A stretch of 50,049 nt of DNA from a bacterium (GCA_018822805.1 JAHJJU010000085.1:1-50049), one strand, 5' to 3'. Positions 24,787 to 33,673 are shown, counted from the stretch's first letter. Numbers and translations: made by a program. Notes: generated by a model from the sequence alone, not told the origin.

Positions 24787-26793
24787 ATGAAAAAGAGTAT
24801 CTATTTATCTATGGCGTGTATGGCTGTTTTGCAGGGAGCAGAGCAGTTAGAGGGCATTGATGTTGTTGAAAAAGTCAACACAAAAATCGTCGAAAATGTT
24901 GGTGGAGAAGAGGTGAAGTCTGCTGACTTAGCTGAAGCATTAAGCAACAAGTTTCCAAGTGTTTCACTTATTAGGCGAAGTGGCATCGCGAATGATATTA
25001 TCTTAAGAGGGCAAAAACGAGACAATATTAATGTAACGATTGACGGTGCAAAAGTGTGTGGAGCTTGTGTGAACAGAATGGATCCACCATTGTCACATGT
25101 GGTAACTCATGCCATAGATGAAGTGGAAGTACGAGAAGGACCTTTTGATGTTGAAGAGTTTGGTACGTTAAGTGGTTCAGTGAAGGTAACGACTAAAAAA
25201 CCGAGCAAAGAGCTGAGTGGAGAGTTAAATCTGAATGCAGGATCTTTTGGGTATAAAAAAGCTTCCGGAACCATCTCCGGTGGGAGTGATAAGGTACGTG
25301 TGCTTTTTGCTGCTTCATCAGAACAGGGTGAGCAGTATGAAGATGGTGATGGCAATGATTTTGCAGAACAGTTAAGCAACTATACGGCAGGAACCACACT
25401 GGGTGGTTTTAACTATGCTCCTGCCTATAAAGGGATGGATGCTTTTGATAAAAAGATGTACATGGGAAAAGTATTTATTGATGTGGCTGATAATCAAGAG
25501 TTAAAGTTGAGTTACACAGCCAACAGAAGTACCGATGTTCTTTACCCTTCAAGTAAAATGGATGCCATGTGGGATGACAGTGACATTATGAACTTGGAGT
25601 ATTCTATTAGTGACCTTTCACGCTTCTCTAAAAAGTTGGATTTTCAAATTTATAACGCACAAGTTGACCACCCAATGAGTACCAAATATAGAGCCTTGGC
25701 TTTGAATACGGGTAACTATAAGACCCATCATCTTACTACCGATATGACAGGAATAAAGCTTAAGAATAATGTAGAAGCATTTGGACGGGACATTACTTAT
25801 GGAATCGACACCAGTAAACGTAATTGGGATGGAAAGTATACCAATACGGTAGTCGCTACAGGAGTGGTTACGACACTTCCAGTAAAAAGTATTGATGATG
25901 TTGATACTCAAAATGTGGGGCTTTTTGCGAAATGTGAACGAACCATAGGAAAAGTAGACTTAGAAGTCGGTGCACGATATGATGACACTTCTGTTGATAC
26001 AAAATCAACACAAAAAGATAGAGAGTATAATGCACTCTCAGCCAATGTTTTTGCAACCTATAATGCTAACAGCAATACCAAATATTTTGCAGGTGTAGGA
26101 AAGTCAAGCAGGGTTCCGGATGCACGGGAATTATATAATACAGCCATGGATGGAAAAGTTAATGGTAATCCTGATTTAGACCAAACCTCCAACTATGAAC
26201 TTGATGTGGGTGTGGAGAAGTATTACGGTAATGGTAAAGTCAAAGTAAAAACATTCTATTCAAAGTTAAAAGATTATATTTACTATAATGGTAGTTTGGT
26301 AAATAACAATTTTGAAAACATTGATGCAACGATTTATGGAGCAGAGTTGAGTGGAACATATTTGGCTTCGGATTCTGTGACATTTGATGCCGGTTTGGCT
26401 TATAAAAAGGGTGAAAAAGATACCCAACCAACAGGACAAACCAACACCAACTTAGCAGAGATTACACCACTAAAACTTAATGCATCTGTAACTTATGATT
26501 ATGATTCTCAAGGGAATGTTCAACTCTCTATGGTAGCTGCTGATGCATGGGACAACATAGACAGTGATAATGGTGAACAGAAATTGGCAGGTTATGGTGT
26601 GCTGAATTTAAAAACCACGCGTGAGTTTGACAATGGATTTGTACTAACGGCAGGAGTAGATAATTTGTTTGATAAAACCTATACCACCACCAATACCTAT
26701 AAAGATTTAATTTTAATGACAGATGGCTCTGATACAATGCTTATTAATGAACCAGGACAATATATGTACTTAAATGCGACGTATAGATTTTAA
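24787..26793 (+). CDS. OprC/NosA-like copper TonB-dependent receptor
   Basis: This 668-residue outer-membrane receptor has a signal peptide to about residue 18, a plug domain (about 25-135, with SNKFPSVSLIRRSGIANDIILRGQ) and a beta-barrel ending in YLNATYRF. The plug holds CGACVNRMDPP with Cys94 and Met98, and the barrel holds DHPMSTK with His295 and Met297. This reproduces the CxxxM plus HxM copper site described for OprC. The next gene, 16 bases on, is NosL-like, which supports copper uptake. An AGAGGAG ribosome site precedes the ATG. Copper as substrate is inferred from the motifs. Confidence 0.88.
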   Translation: MKKSIYLSMACMAVLQGAEQLEGIDVVEKVNTKIVENVGGEEVKSADLAEALSNKFPSVSLIRRSGIANDIILRGQKRDNINVTIDGAKVCGACVNRMDPPLSHVVTHAIDEVEVREGPFDVEEFGTLSGSVKVTTKKPSKELSGELNLNAGSFGYKKASGTISGGSDKVRVLFAASSEQGEQYEDGDGNDFAEQLSNYTAGTTLGGFNYAPAYKGMDAFDKKMYMGKVFIDVADNQELKLSYTANRSTDVLYPSSKMDAMWDDSDIMNLEYSISDLSRFSKKLDFQIYNAQVDHPMSTKYRALALNTGNYKTHHLTTDMTGIKLKNNVEAFGRDITYGIDTSKRNWDGKYTNTVVATGVVTTLPVKSIDDVDTQNVGLFAKCERTIGKVDLEVGARYDDTSVDTKSTQKDREYNALSANVFATYNANSNTKYFAGVGKSSRVPDARELYNTAMDGKVNGNPDLDQTSNYELDVGVEKYYGNGKVKVKTFYSKLKDYIYYNGSLVNNNFENIDATIYGAELSGTYLASDSVTFDAGLAYKKGEKDTQPTGQTNTNLAEITPLKLNASVTYDYDSQGNVQLSMVAADAWDNIDSDNGEQKLAGYGVLNLKTTREFDNGFVLTAGVDNLFDKTYTTTNTYKDLILMTDGSDTMLINEPGQYMYLNATYRF

Positions 26794-26809
26794 TTAGGAG
26801 AAAGAGACA

Positions 26810-27331
26810 ATGAATAAAAAAATAGTAATGGGTTTGAGTGTTTTAGCGACGCTATTGTTTAGTGGATGTGCCGGTGATGAGGTGAAATCAGCAGAGGTTA
26901 AACCTGAAATGAAAATGGAACGATTTCAATCGGTTGCGATGAATGAAGCAACCATGTTACAAACAGGTGAGCATAAACATGCTTGCCCTGAGTGTGGAAT
27001 GAAATTGCCAATGTTTTATAAAACCAACCATGCAGCCACCTCGAATGGAAAAGTGAAACAGTACTGTTCTCTGCACTGTTTGGTCGATGATAAAATGAAC
27101 AATAAAAGTAATTTAAGTGATATGAAAGTGGTTGCTGTTGATACGCTAAAATTTATTGATGTAAAAGATGCCATTTATGTGGTGGGCAGTGATGTCAAAG
27201 GAACCATGAGTGGATTGAGCAAATATGCTTTTGAAGGGCGTATGTCGGCTCGACGTTTTGCAGAGGAGCATCAAGGTCAGATCATGAATTTTGATGAGGC
27301 GTATGACTATGCTAAAAAAGATTTTGAATAG
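26810..27331 (+). CDS. nosL: NosL-like copper lipoprotein
   Basis: This 173-residue lipoprotein has its lipobox ending at Cys20 (LLFSGCAGD). The NosL domain shows CPECGMKLP, a second metal-type motif YCSLHCLVDD, then AIYVVGSDVKGTMSG and a terminal FDEAYDYAKKDF. NosL binds Cu(I) and helps mature nitrous oxide reductase; no nosZ is in this window. Placement directly after a copper receptor suggests a copper relay from the outer membrane into the periplasm, possibly for a cuproenzyme encoded elsewhere. Confidence 0.88.
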   Translation: MNKKIVMGLSVLATLLFSGCAGDEVKSAEVKPEMKMERFQSVAMNEATMLQTGEHKHACPECGMKLPMFYKTNHAATSNGKVKQYCSLHCLVDDKMNNKSNLSDMKVVAVDTLKFIDVKDAIYVVGSDVKGTMSGLSKYAFEGRMSARRFAEEHQGQIMNFDEAYDYAKKDFE

Positions 27332-27344
27332 TTAAAAACTTAAC

Positions 27345-27380
27345 AGTTGTAATGGTTGACATGCATCAACCATTACAACT
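27345..27380 (+). terminator. Terminator after nosL
   Basis: AGTTGTAATGGTTGA and TCAACCATTACAACT form a perfect 15-base stem with a six-base loop, 14 bases after the nosL stop. The T-tract is weak (TATACTTACTTTT). Confidence 0.7.
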
Positions 27381-27494
27381 TATACTTACTTTTAAAAAAT
27401 TATATTTTCTTCAGAATGGTAACAAAAAAAATCCCCTTTATAATAAAACAAGAATAAACGAATATAATTATAATATCATAAAATATCAATACAA

Positions 27495-28346
27495 ATGGAT
27501 CAATTTTTCATGAAAACTTACGAGACAATAGAAGAAGAATTTACAGCATTTAAAGAGATTTACAAAGAGGCGATAGTTAAAGAAAATGCCAAAAAAATCT
27601 TAAAGCCTTATCAGGAAGAGCTACTAAAACTCCAACGTCATCTTGAAAAACATAATAAAAAAATGATTATTTTATTTGAAGGTCGTGATGCTTCGGGTAA
27701 AGGTGGAACCATTCGTAGAATGACACGTTTTATGAATGAAAAACATTATCGAGTGATTGCCCTTGGAAAGCCCAGCGATGTTCAAAAAACACAGTGGTTT
27801 TTTCAACGTTATACCGAGAAGTTTCCTCGTGCCGGTGAGATTGTGTTGTTTGATCGATCGTGGTACAACAGGGCAATGGTTGAGCCAATTTTTGGTTTTT
27901 GTACAAAAAAAGAGCATAAAATTTTTATGCAAGAAGTTATTAAGTTTGAAGAGACTTTGGTGAATGAGGGAATTATTTTAATTAAACTCTACTTCTCTGT
28001 AAGTAAAGAGGAACAAGCACGACGTTTTGAAGAGCGACAAAAGAATCCTTTAAAAAAATGGAAGTTTTCGGAAGTGGATATGCAAGCTCAAGAACTCTGG
28101 GGTGAATTTACAGAGAAAAAATTTCAAATGCTGAAAAAAACAGATACGGAGAGCACCCCTTGGTTTATTATTCGCTCTGATGATAAATACACAGCAAGGT
28201 TAGAAGCAATGAAGGTCATCTTAAATGTGGCAAAGTATCGAGGAAGAAAACGGGATTTAGATTTTACTTTAAATCCCGATATTGTGATTCGAGGAAGGGA
28301 TGAATATACTTTAATGAAAAAAGAGTTACAAGTATTTCGCCATTAA
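27495..28346 (+). CDS. ppk2: Polyphosphate kinase 2
   Basis: This 283-residue PPK2 family enzyme transfers phosphate between polyphosphate and nucleotides. The Walker A-type motif FEGRDASGKGGTIRRM starts near residue 61, followed by the lid/Walker B region FDRSWYNRAMVEP and LIKLYFSVSKEEQARRFEERQKNPLKKWK. The length matches single-domain class I PPK2. The start could also be Met6, since neither ATG has a clear ribosome site. It ends four bases into the end of a converging gene. Confidence 0.93.
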   Translation: MDQFFMKTYETIEEEFTAFKEIYKEAIVKENAKKILKPYQEELLKLQRHLEKHNKKMIILFEGRDASGKGGTIRRMTRFMNEKHYRVIALGKPSDVQKTQWFFQRYTEKFPRAGEIVLFDRSWYNRAMVEPIFGFCTKKEHKIFMQEVIKFEETLVNEGIILIKLYFSVSKEEQARRFEERQKNPLKKWKFSEVDMQAQELWGEFTEKKFQMLKKTDTESTPWFIIRSDDKYTARLEAMKVILNVAKYRGRKRDLDFTLNPDIVIRGRDEYTLMKKELQVFRH

Positions 28347-29197
28347 TCGTTGCTTTTAGAAGCTAAAAAGCTATAAAGTCCTAAAGCAATAATAATAATA
28401 CCTACTCCTATAATAAGATAGAGCCCATATATCATATCTTTATAATCATGTATAGCGATTTTAAAGACCACCATCAAAGCTTCAATGGATAACGCAATAA
28501 TAATCGCAATGGCAAACTTGGTCAGCACCATGCTGTCTTCACTTTTTTTACTGTAACTTTTATAATAAACTTCACGTTCCAGTATGGTTTTGGCTAGGTC
28601 AAATATGGCAAGTCCAAGGGTAACAGCTACGATGGGTTTAAAAAGGGTGTCCAGTGTAAATCCATCATCAATAAGATGCTTTGCAAAAGAAAAAATGGCA
28701 TATCCTATGGCCAATAGAGCAAAAAACATGAGTGAAAATCCAATCAGTTTATAAAAATTTTTTGCAAAGTTATCAAAAGTTTGATGGAGTTCTATAAGAC
28801 CCAATCGTGCGAGTAACTCTCTGAGTTTAAAGTCAATAAAAACATGCTGTCCATCCTCTTTTTTCATAACGGTAATACAGATATTACCGGTTGCAGAACT
28901 GATATAGGGTTCACTGATAGAAAAGTCATCCCCTTTATTTTTTAACCTTGAAGCCAAATATCCTCTATCTTTCTCTTTGGCATTCTCTTCTAGTTTGTCT
29001 CTATAGATATTGGGTGTGATCTGTTTGCACCGAGCATCAGTAATATAGAGCAGTTCCATAGAAGGGAAATAGTCAAAATTCTTTTTATAATGGGCCACTT
29101 CATCTTCATTTGTCGATCCATTATTTTTAAGTGTTGCAATAACAAAGGACTCTATATCCTCTTGATTTTCACGATAAATTTCAATAAATTCGTTCAC
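28343..29197 (-). CDS. PDC/Cache-like sensor membrane protein
   Basis: This is a 284-residue protein of unclear role. Residues about 1-140 look like a PDC/Cache-type ligand domain (ESFVIATLKNNG, MELLYITDARCKQITPNIY, GYLASRLKNKGDDFSISEPYISSATGNICITVM). About four hydrophobic helices follow, at 150-175, 185-208, 225-247 and 255-278. No kinase, GGDEF or chemotaxis domain follows, so it is a sensor-like protein without an obvious output. Its 3' end overlaps the converging ppk2 by four bases. Confidence 0.65.
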   Translation of the reverse strand: MNEFIEIYRENQEDIESFVIATLKNNGSTNEDEVAHYKKNFDYFPSMELLYITDARCKQITPNIYRDKLEENAKEKDRGYLASRLKNKGDDFSISEPYISSATGNICITVMKKEDGQHVFIDFKLRELLARLGLIELHQTFDNFAKNFYKLIGFSLMFFALLAIGYAIFSFAKHLIDDGFTLDTLFKPIVAVTLGLAIFDLAKTILEREVYYKSYSKKSEDSMVLTKFAIAIIIALSIEALMVVFKIAIHDYKDMIYGLYLIIGVGIIIIALGLYSFLASKSND

Positions 29198-29303
29198 TTG
29201 GACTCCATGATTTAAAATACAGTTTAAATTTCATCATTTATAGAATAAGTATAACCAATAAAAATTATTATTTATACTATTGATTGGTTAAAAAACAATC
29301 AAT

Positions 29304-29999
29304 CTATTTAATTGCCGGAATTTCTAAGGTAATAGAATCTTTTTTAAAATGAGCATTAACATGATTTTGAAAGGCAATAAGTTCCAACTCTTTATCTTTT
29401 ATGCTCTCTCTGCTATTACTTTTAATTTCGAGTATCAGTATGGAGTAACGTTTGTTTTTTACGGCAATACGTTCTCCAAGTTTAATTTTAAGTGCTATTT
29501 CTAGCTTTGAAACGTTAGCAAATTGAGCAAAAATATTACGGAGTAGTAGAGAAAAGTTATTTTGATGAACCTGAAGTTTTGGAATTTCATAATCGGTTAG
29601 TAACTCCAGTGTTCCTTGATAGCCAATGGTAAAAAGTTCAATATTGGCTTGCAGTAAAACATTGATATCGGTTAGAGTATACCCTTCAAGTAGAACATTA
29701 TCGTCCACTTTTGCCATGGGTTTGTTGTAGAGATGTATACCTAAAAAATCATCATTTTCATAGAGTACATTAATACCATAAAATTCAAAAGAACCAAAAG
29801 AGAGGTCAAGAAGCGTTTTATGATAACCAAAACTTTTAGGGGCATAGGCAAGGGCTATCTCAAAAAGTTCTTTTGATTGACAAGAGCCCATAAGCAGTTC
29901 AGCAGAGGTATTAAGGTAGTTTATTTTTCCTAAATTTGAAAAAAGTACAAAGGGATTACTGTCATTTTGAATGAAAAATTTAAAATCAATCGAGTCCAT
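29304..29999 (-). CDS. PAS-like NtrB-type degenerate sensor
   Basis: This 231-residue soluble protein starts with a PAS-like segment (IDFKFFIQNDSNPFVLFSNLGKINYLNTSAELLMG), as in NtrB-like kinases. The rest keeps a helical dimerisation-like stretch (HQNNFSLLLRNIFAQFANVSKLEIAL) but has no recognisable phosphoacceptor His box or ATP-binding G box. It may therefore be a signalling protein without kinase activity. It overlaps the preceding Fis-type gene by 14 bases, so the two are co-expressed and probably work as a pair. Confidence 0.6.
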   Translation of the reverse strand: MDSIDFKFFIQNDSNPFVLFSNLGKINYLNTSAELLMGSCQSKELFEIALAYAPKSFGYHKTLLDLSFGSFEFYGINVLYENDDFLGIHLYNKPMAKVDDNVLLEGYTLTDINVLLQANIELFTIGYQGTLELLTDYEIPKLQVHQNNFSLLLRNIFAQFANVSKLEIALKIKLGERIAVKNKRYSILILEIKSNSRESIKDKELELIAFQNHVNAHFKKDSITLEIPAIK

Positions 30000-30720
30000 G
30001 TTCTTGGATCTTCTTTCGTAGAGTATTTCGGTTTAACCCAAGTATATTGGAAAGTTTGAGTTGAGATTTATATTTGTGTAAACCGGCTTTAATAAGAGGT
30101 TTCTCATAGAGGGGAAGATGCTCTCTATAAGCATTATTCCCATCAATGTGTTGGATAAGGTATTCAAAGAGAATGCCTTCAATGTCATGGTCACTGAGTG
30201 TTTTTTTGATGAGTTGTTGATACATAGATGCTTTTAATGATTTGAGATTTTGAGAAAAATCAAGCTGACTTTTATCAATGTCTATTGGAAAATCTAACAT
30301 TAAATCTTTTTGAATTTTATCTTGAAAGTATTTGATGAGTAGATCAAGATCTACCCTCTCTTCTAATTTTGGCATATGGTAAATAAATGCAAATTTTTTC
30401 TCTATTTTTATGGAGTTTTCTATGTGATTTGCAATGGCAATAATACGTTTATTCTCAAAATTTAAGTTTTCAAAATTGATAATCTTTTCAAAGTTATAGA
30501 TGACAACTTCATCATACTTTTCTAAAGCAGAAAAAAGCTCTTCACTGTTTCCGGCATCAATATAAATAGTGTGTGGATAGAGGGTTTGTATGAGTGTTTT
30601 TTTCCCAGTATGTTTTTCACCCACAATTAGTGATGAGACAAAAAGTGATTTGGTGAGGGTAAATCCTTTAACAATGTTGTCGATTTGATGCGAATTGCTT
30701 AAAAATTGAACAGGTTTCAT
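29986..30720 (-). CDS. NtrC-like protein with Fis-type HTH
   Basis: This protein of about 244 residues resembles a reduced NtrC-type activator. An N-terminal P-loop-like motif, VGEKHTGKKTLIQTLYPHTIYI, stands where the AAA+ Walker A would be. A region with DEVVIYNFEKI lies in the Walker B position. The C-terminus is a Fis-family helix-turn-helix (LKLSNILGLNRNTLRKKIQEHGLD). No receiver domain and no GAFTGA sigma-54 contact loop are visible. It may bind DNA without activating sigma-54. The start is uncertain: TTG at 30738 is an alternative. Confidence 0.65.
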   Translation of the reverse strand: MKPVQFLSNSHQIDNIVKGFTLTKSLFVSSLIVGEKHTGKKTLIQTLYPHTIYIDAGNSEELFSALEKYDEVVIYNFEKIINFENLNFENKRIIAIANHIENSIKIEKKFAFIYHMPKLEERVDLDLLIKYFQDKIQKDLMLDFPIDIDKSQLDFSQNLKSLKASMYQQLIKKTLSDHDIEGILFEYLIQHIDGNNAYREHLPLYEKPLIKAGLHKYKSQLKLSNILGLNRNTLRKKIQEHGLD

Positions 30721-30812
30721 CTTGTGATTATAGTTCAAAGTTGTTTAAAAAATAGGAATGTATTGTTTTTCTGTGAGCATTCCTGCCCACAGAGGAGCGT
30801 TATGTAGCAGAT

Positions 30813-31086
30813 TAGTACCACTCAAACTAAGTACACCCAAATTTAACGATAAGAAAAAGGTGCAGGTACAAGGCAGATTTTTGAAGTCCTAGCCTTAGCT
30901 AAGTCAAGAAAATCTAACGCAGTAGATGTGCCTTTTTCTTATCGCCCGTAGGGTGAAATGATTTTGCCTCATCTTTGTACTTAAATATACTCGAATTAGC
31001 TATGGCTAGTCCTTCGTCTATTTAAATGCAAACCTAAGGCAAACTCATTTCATTAAACTTGGGTGTACTTAGTTTGAGTGGTACTA
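30813..31086. mobile_element. MITE-like element A (274 bp)
   Basis: The ends are TAGTACCACTCAAACTAAG and its inverse, and no coding capacity is seen. The first 150 or so bases match the reverse complement of element B (47264-47427). Element A carries an extra block of about 110 bases with its own inverted repeat (TGAAATGATTTTGCCT against AGGCAAACTCATTTCA). TA at both ends fits a TA target duplication, as made by IS630/Tc1-type transposases. The right end contributes the stop codon of the neighbouring PLP enzyme gene. Confidence 0.75.
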
Positions 31087-32328
31087 GGCTTCTGCTGCTT
31101 CTAAAAAATCTTTAATAATCATTTCAGGATCTTCAAGACCGACGGAGATACGGATTAATCCATCACTAACACCTAAAAATTTTTGTGTCTCTTGATCAAA
31201 ATCTCGATAGATGGTACTTGCCATATGTAAAGCCAAGGTACGATTATCACCAATATTGGCAGTTTGGGTTACTAATTTTAAATGATTGAGCAGTTTAAAT
31301 GCTGCAGCTTTGGATCCACAATCTAGGGTTAAAATGGGTCCACAACCTTTATCGTACGCTGCACAATAACGTTCATGGTCATAATGGTTTGCTAAAGAGG
31401 GATGTGAAACTTTGATAGGTGTCGGTAGATTTTTTTCTAATGCTCTAGCAATAATAGGTACAGAACGGTTCACTCTTTCAATACGTAAAGCCAATGTTTC
31501 AAGCCCCAACATGGTTAAAAATGAACCAAAGGCATTGGCTGACATTCCCATGTCTCTCATGGCACGTTTTTTACAGATGGGAATCATCGCTTTTTTACCC
31601 ATTTTGTTTAGAATGGGGTGAAGATCTTTATATTTTTTATGATGAAGTTTGTCCTTTTCTTTTACAGCTCTAAAAACAGCCATGCCACCTAGTGCTGCCG
31701 AGTGTCCTGACATTGCCTTAGTGGTAGAATGAATGACAATATCGGCACCCATTTCTAAAGGGCGAATGGTGAGAGGGGTAACAGTATTATCAACGATCAA
31801 TAGTGTTTCATAGTGATGACACAACGCAATAATTTTTGGTAAATTAGGCAGGCGTAAACTTGGATTACCTACACTCTCAACCACAACCAGTTTAATTCCT
31901 TCTTGTAGTTTACGCTCAATGTGACTAAAGTCATCAACTTCACAAAAGCTACTCTCTATGCCAAAACGTCTCATGGTTTCATTGACCAAAGTATACGTTC
32001 CACCAAAAAAACCACCAATACATAGCACTTCATCTTTTGCATTTAAAAAAGCCGTCATCACCATGGCTAAGGCACCCATGCCTGATGCTGTGGCAATGGC
32101 ACCCAATCCACCTTCCATTTTTGCAACAATGGATTCCAATTTAGCTGTGGTAGGGTTTCCCATGCGTGCGTAGAGAGGGTTGTTTATTTCTCCCATAAAA
32201 ATACCTTCTGCTTCTTGGGCATTTTCATAGCCAAAAGCAGCTGAAGAGGTAATGGGTGGAGCAATAGCACGGGTTTTTGAACCGACATTTTGTACCAGTA
32301 AAGTAGTAAAGTAGTTGTAGTCTTTCAT
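31084..32328 (-). CDS. Cys/Met metabolism PLP-dependent enzyme
   Basis: This 414-residue enzyme belongs to the trans-sulfuration family, similar to O-acetylhomoserine sulfhydrylases and methionine gamma-lyases. Seen are ITSSAAFGYENAQEAEGIF, NPLYARMGNPTTAKLE, a PLP-stacking region SGMGALAMVMTAF and the Schiff-base Lys in VIHSTTKAMSGHSAALGG, plus IRISVGLEDPEMIIKDF at the end. The exact substrate cannot be fixed from sequence. It is 13 bases downstream of an Rrf2 regulator. Its TAG stop is formed at the boundary with MITE-like element A, so the original C-terminus may have been altered. Confidence 0.88.
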   Translation of the reverse strand: MKDYNYFTTLLVQNVGSKTRAIAPPITSSAAFGYENAQEAEGIFMGEINNPLYARMGNPTTAKLESIVAKMEGGLGAIATASGMGALAMVMTAFLNAKDEVLCIGGFFGGTYTLVNETMRRFGIESSFCEVDDFSHIERKLQEGIKLVVVESVGNPSLRLPNLPKIIALCHHYETLLIVDNTVTPLTIRPLEMGADIVIHSTTKAMSGHSAALGGMAVFRAVKEKDKLHHKKYKDLHPILNKMGKKAMIPICKKRAMRDMGMSANAFGSFLTMLGLETLALRIERVNRSVPIIARALEKNLPTPIKVSHPSLANHYDHERYCAAYDKGCGPILTLDCGSKAAAFKLLNHLKLVTQTANIGDNRTLALHMASTIYRDFDQETQKFLGVSDGLIRISVGLEDPEMIIKDFLEAAEA

Positions 32329-32341
32329 ATCTGTTAAGTCC

Positions 32342-32755
32342 TTATATTATGTAATTAAAGTTTTGATTGGCACGCTCTTGGTACGCTTTTAATTCACTAA
32401 GAGGGGTGTCTAAAACATTGAGTAGTGCCTGTTGTTTGTCTTTCCAAAAGAGTTTCAGTGCTTCGTTGTCTGTTTTACACACTTCGTCAAAAGTGTTGTT
32501 TTCAAGTATACTTATAACCTCTATTAGACGTATGTCTTGCAGTGGCTTGGCTAAGGTATATCCACCATTGGCACCTTTTGTACTGCCCAATACACCACCT
32601 TTTTTAAGTTCCAATAGTATTTGTTCTAAAAACTTTTGAGGGGCATTGGCAAGCTGTGCGATCTCTTTAATTTTAAGACGCTCCTCCTCTTTTAGCAGCC
32701 CCAATTGATGTATGGCTGCCATACCGTAAATGCTTTTGTTGCTAATGCCCAACAT
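32342..32755 (-). CDS. Rrf2 family transcriptional regulator
   Basis: This 137-residue winged-helix regulator opens MLGISNKSIYGMAAIHQLGLL, has the recognition region IAQLANAPQKFLEQILLELKKGGVLGSTKGANGGYTLAKPLQDI, and ends in a divergent tail. It has a single Cys in KTDNEALK's neighbourhood (EVCKTD) rather than the three Fe-S cysteines of IscR, so it is closer to CymR-like members. CymR controls cysteine metabolism, and the gene directly upstream of a PLP sulfur enzyme fits that. Its ATG follows the stop of the DUF4395 gene with no gap. Confidence 0.9.
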   Translation of the reverse strand: MLGISNKSIYGMAAIHQLGLLKEEERLKIKEIAQLANAPQKFLEQILLELKKGGVLGSTKGANGGYTLAKPLQDIRLIEVISILENNTFDEVCKTDNEALKLFWKDKQQALLNVLDTPLSELKAYQERANQNFNYII

Positions 32756-33193
32756 TTATTTACGTCCCCAAATAATTTGAATATAATGGTAAATTTTACA
32801 ACCAATACAGTAGTCAAAAGCAGCCTCTAATGAAGCACAGAGTAGAAGAATTCCGACCAATAATGTAGCAATTTTAGAAAATCCAAAAACAAAGAGTAGT
32901 GTAAAGAATCCGATAATACCTAAACCCAAATAGAGTGCAAAACGTTTGGGTGCTTCATCACAAAGTTGAGGTTTGATGTTTAGGTGATGGATAATAAATT
33001 TTCCTACCTTGGCAAAAGGGCTAAGATGCTTTAGTTCTAAACTACGTACTAAAAAATCAAATAACAATATAAAGGCAAAAAATAGACTGCCACTCCATAA
33101 AAGCAGTAGTGCTATTGTAATAACTTGTAGGGCAATAATTCTAACCAGATGGCTATCAATACGTTGGAGTGAAATAGGACATGATTGAGACAT
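32756..33193 (-). CDS. DUF4395 membrane protein
   Basis: This 145-residue protein of the DUF4395 family has about four helices. It has SCPISLQRIDSHLVRI at the N-terminus, FLVRSLELKHLSPFAKVGKFI in the middle and a conserved C-terminal CIGCKIY (near residue 129-135) that may be redox active. DUF4395 proteins are often found near thiol or sulfur redox genes. It begins an operon with rrf2 and the PLP sulfur enzyme. The start codon overlaps a 9-base inverted repeat (33192-33222) with the ribosome site in the loop. Confidence 0.82.
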   Translation of the reverse strand: MSQSCPISLQRIDSHLVRIIALQVITIALLLLWSGSLFFAFILLFDFLVRSLELKHLSPFAKVGKFIIHHLNIKPQLCDEAPKRFALYLGLGIIGFFTLLFVFGFSKIATLLVGILLLCASLEAAFDYCIGCKIYHYIQIIWGRK

Positions 33194-33222
33194 GGCATAA
33201 CCTTTATGAATGTTTATGCCAT
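33192..33222 (-). promoter_or_regulatory. Inverted repeat at DUF4395 start
   Basis: ATGGCATAA and TTATGCCAT flank a loop holding the AAAGG ribosome site, with the start codon at the stem edge. This could regulate translation, or serve as an operator for the Rrf2 protein of the same operon. Confidence 0.5.
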
Positions 33223-33250
33223 ATGGTATTTAAAATTTAAATTAAAGTCA

Positions 33251-33279
33251 AGTAAATCTATAGATTCTATAGATTTACT
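33251..33279 (-). terminator. Perfect hairpin over a stop codon
   Basis: AGTAAATCTATAG and CTATAGATTTACT pair perfectly around ATT. The stem includes most of the stop codon of the 131-residue gene and separates it from the DUF4395 operon. Confidence 0.6.
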
Positions 33280-33673
33280 ATGTTATGGTTTGCTGCTTAA
33301 AGTGTAGGGCATGATTTAACTCATCTAATAGAGAGTCATCTTTAAAGTTGATAAAACATATTTTTCTTGCCATATCTTTTATGGTGGACATTTCACTCTC
33401 TATTGAAGCTTTGAGTGTCTCTGTAATGGATTGGTTTCGTAATAGATCAACCGTATAAAGTAAATCGTCACTTAGGTAGAAATAGAGCTTATTTTCATCA
33501 CGTATAATATTTAAATTCTCTTTTCGGTTGAGATTGTTTTTTTGCGATACATAAAAGAAGAGTATGCCGGCACCTAAAAGTAGCGCAGAGAGAATTAAAT
33601 TGTTTAAAGCAATGTAACTTACCACCACAGAAAATATTATAATAAATAAAATGATCATTGAATTTTTTTTCAT
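33278..33673 (-). CDS. Hypothetical two-helix membrane protein
   Basis: This 131-residue protein of unknown function has two adjacent N-terminal hydrophobic helices (about 5-23 and 25-42) joined by a very short turn, followed by a soluble domain of about 85 residues (NIIRDENKLYFYLSDDLLYTVDLLRNQS...) facing the cytoplasm. No family is recognised. A hairpin at its stop isolates it from the next operon. Confidence 0.6.
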   Translation of the reverse strand: MKKNSMIILFIIIFSVVVSYIALNNLILSALLLGAGILFFYVSQKNNLNRKENLNIIRDENKLYFYLSDDLLYTVDLLRNQSITETLKASIESEMSTIKDMARKICFINFKDDSLLDELNHALHFKQQTIT

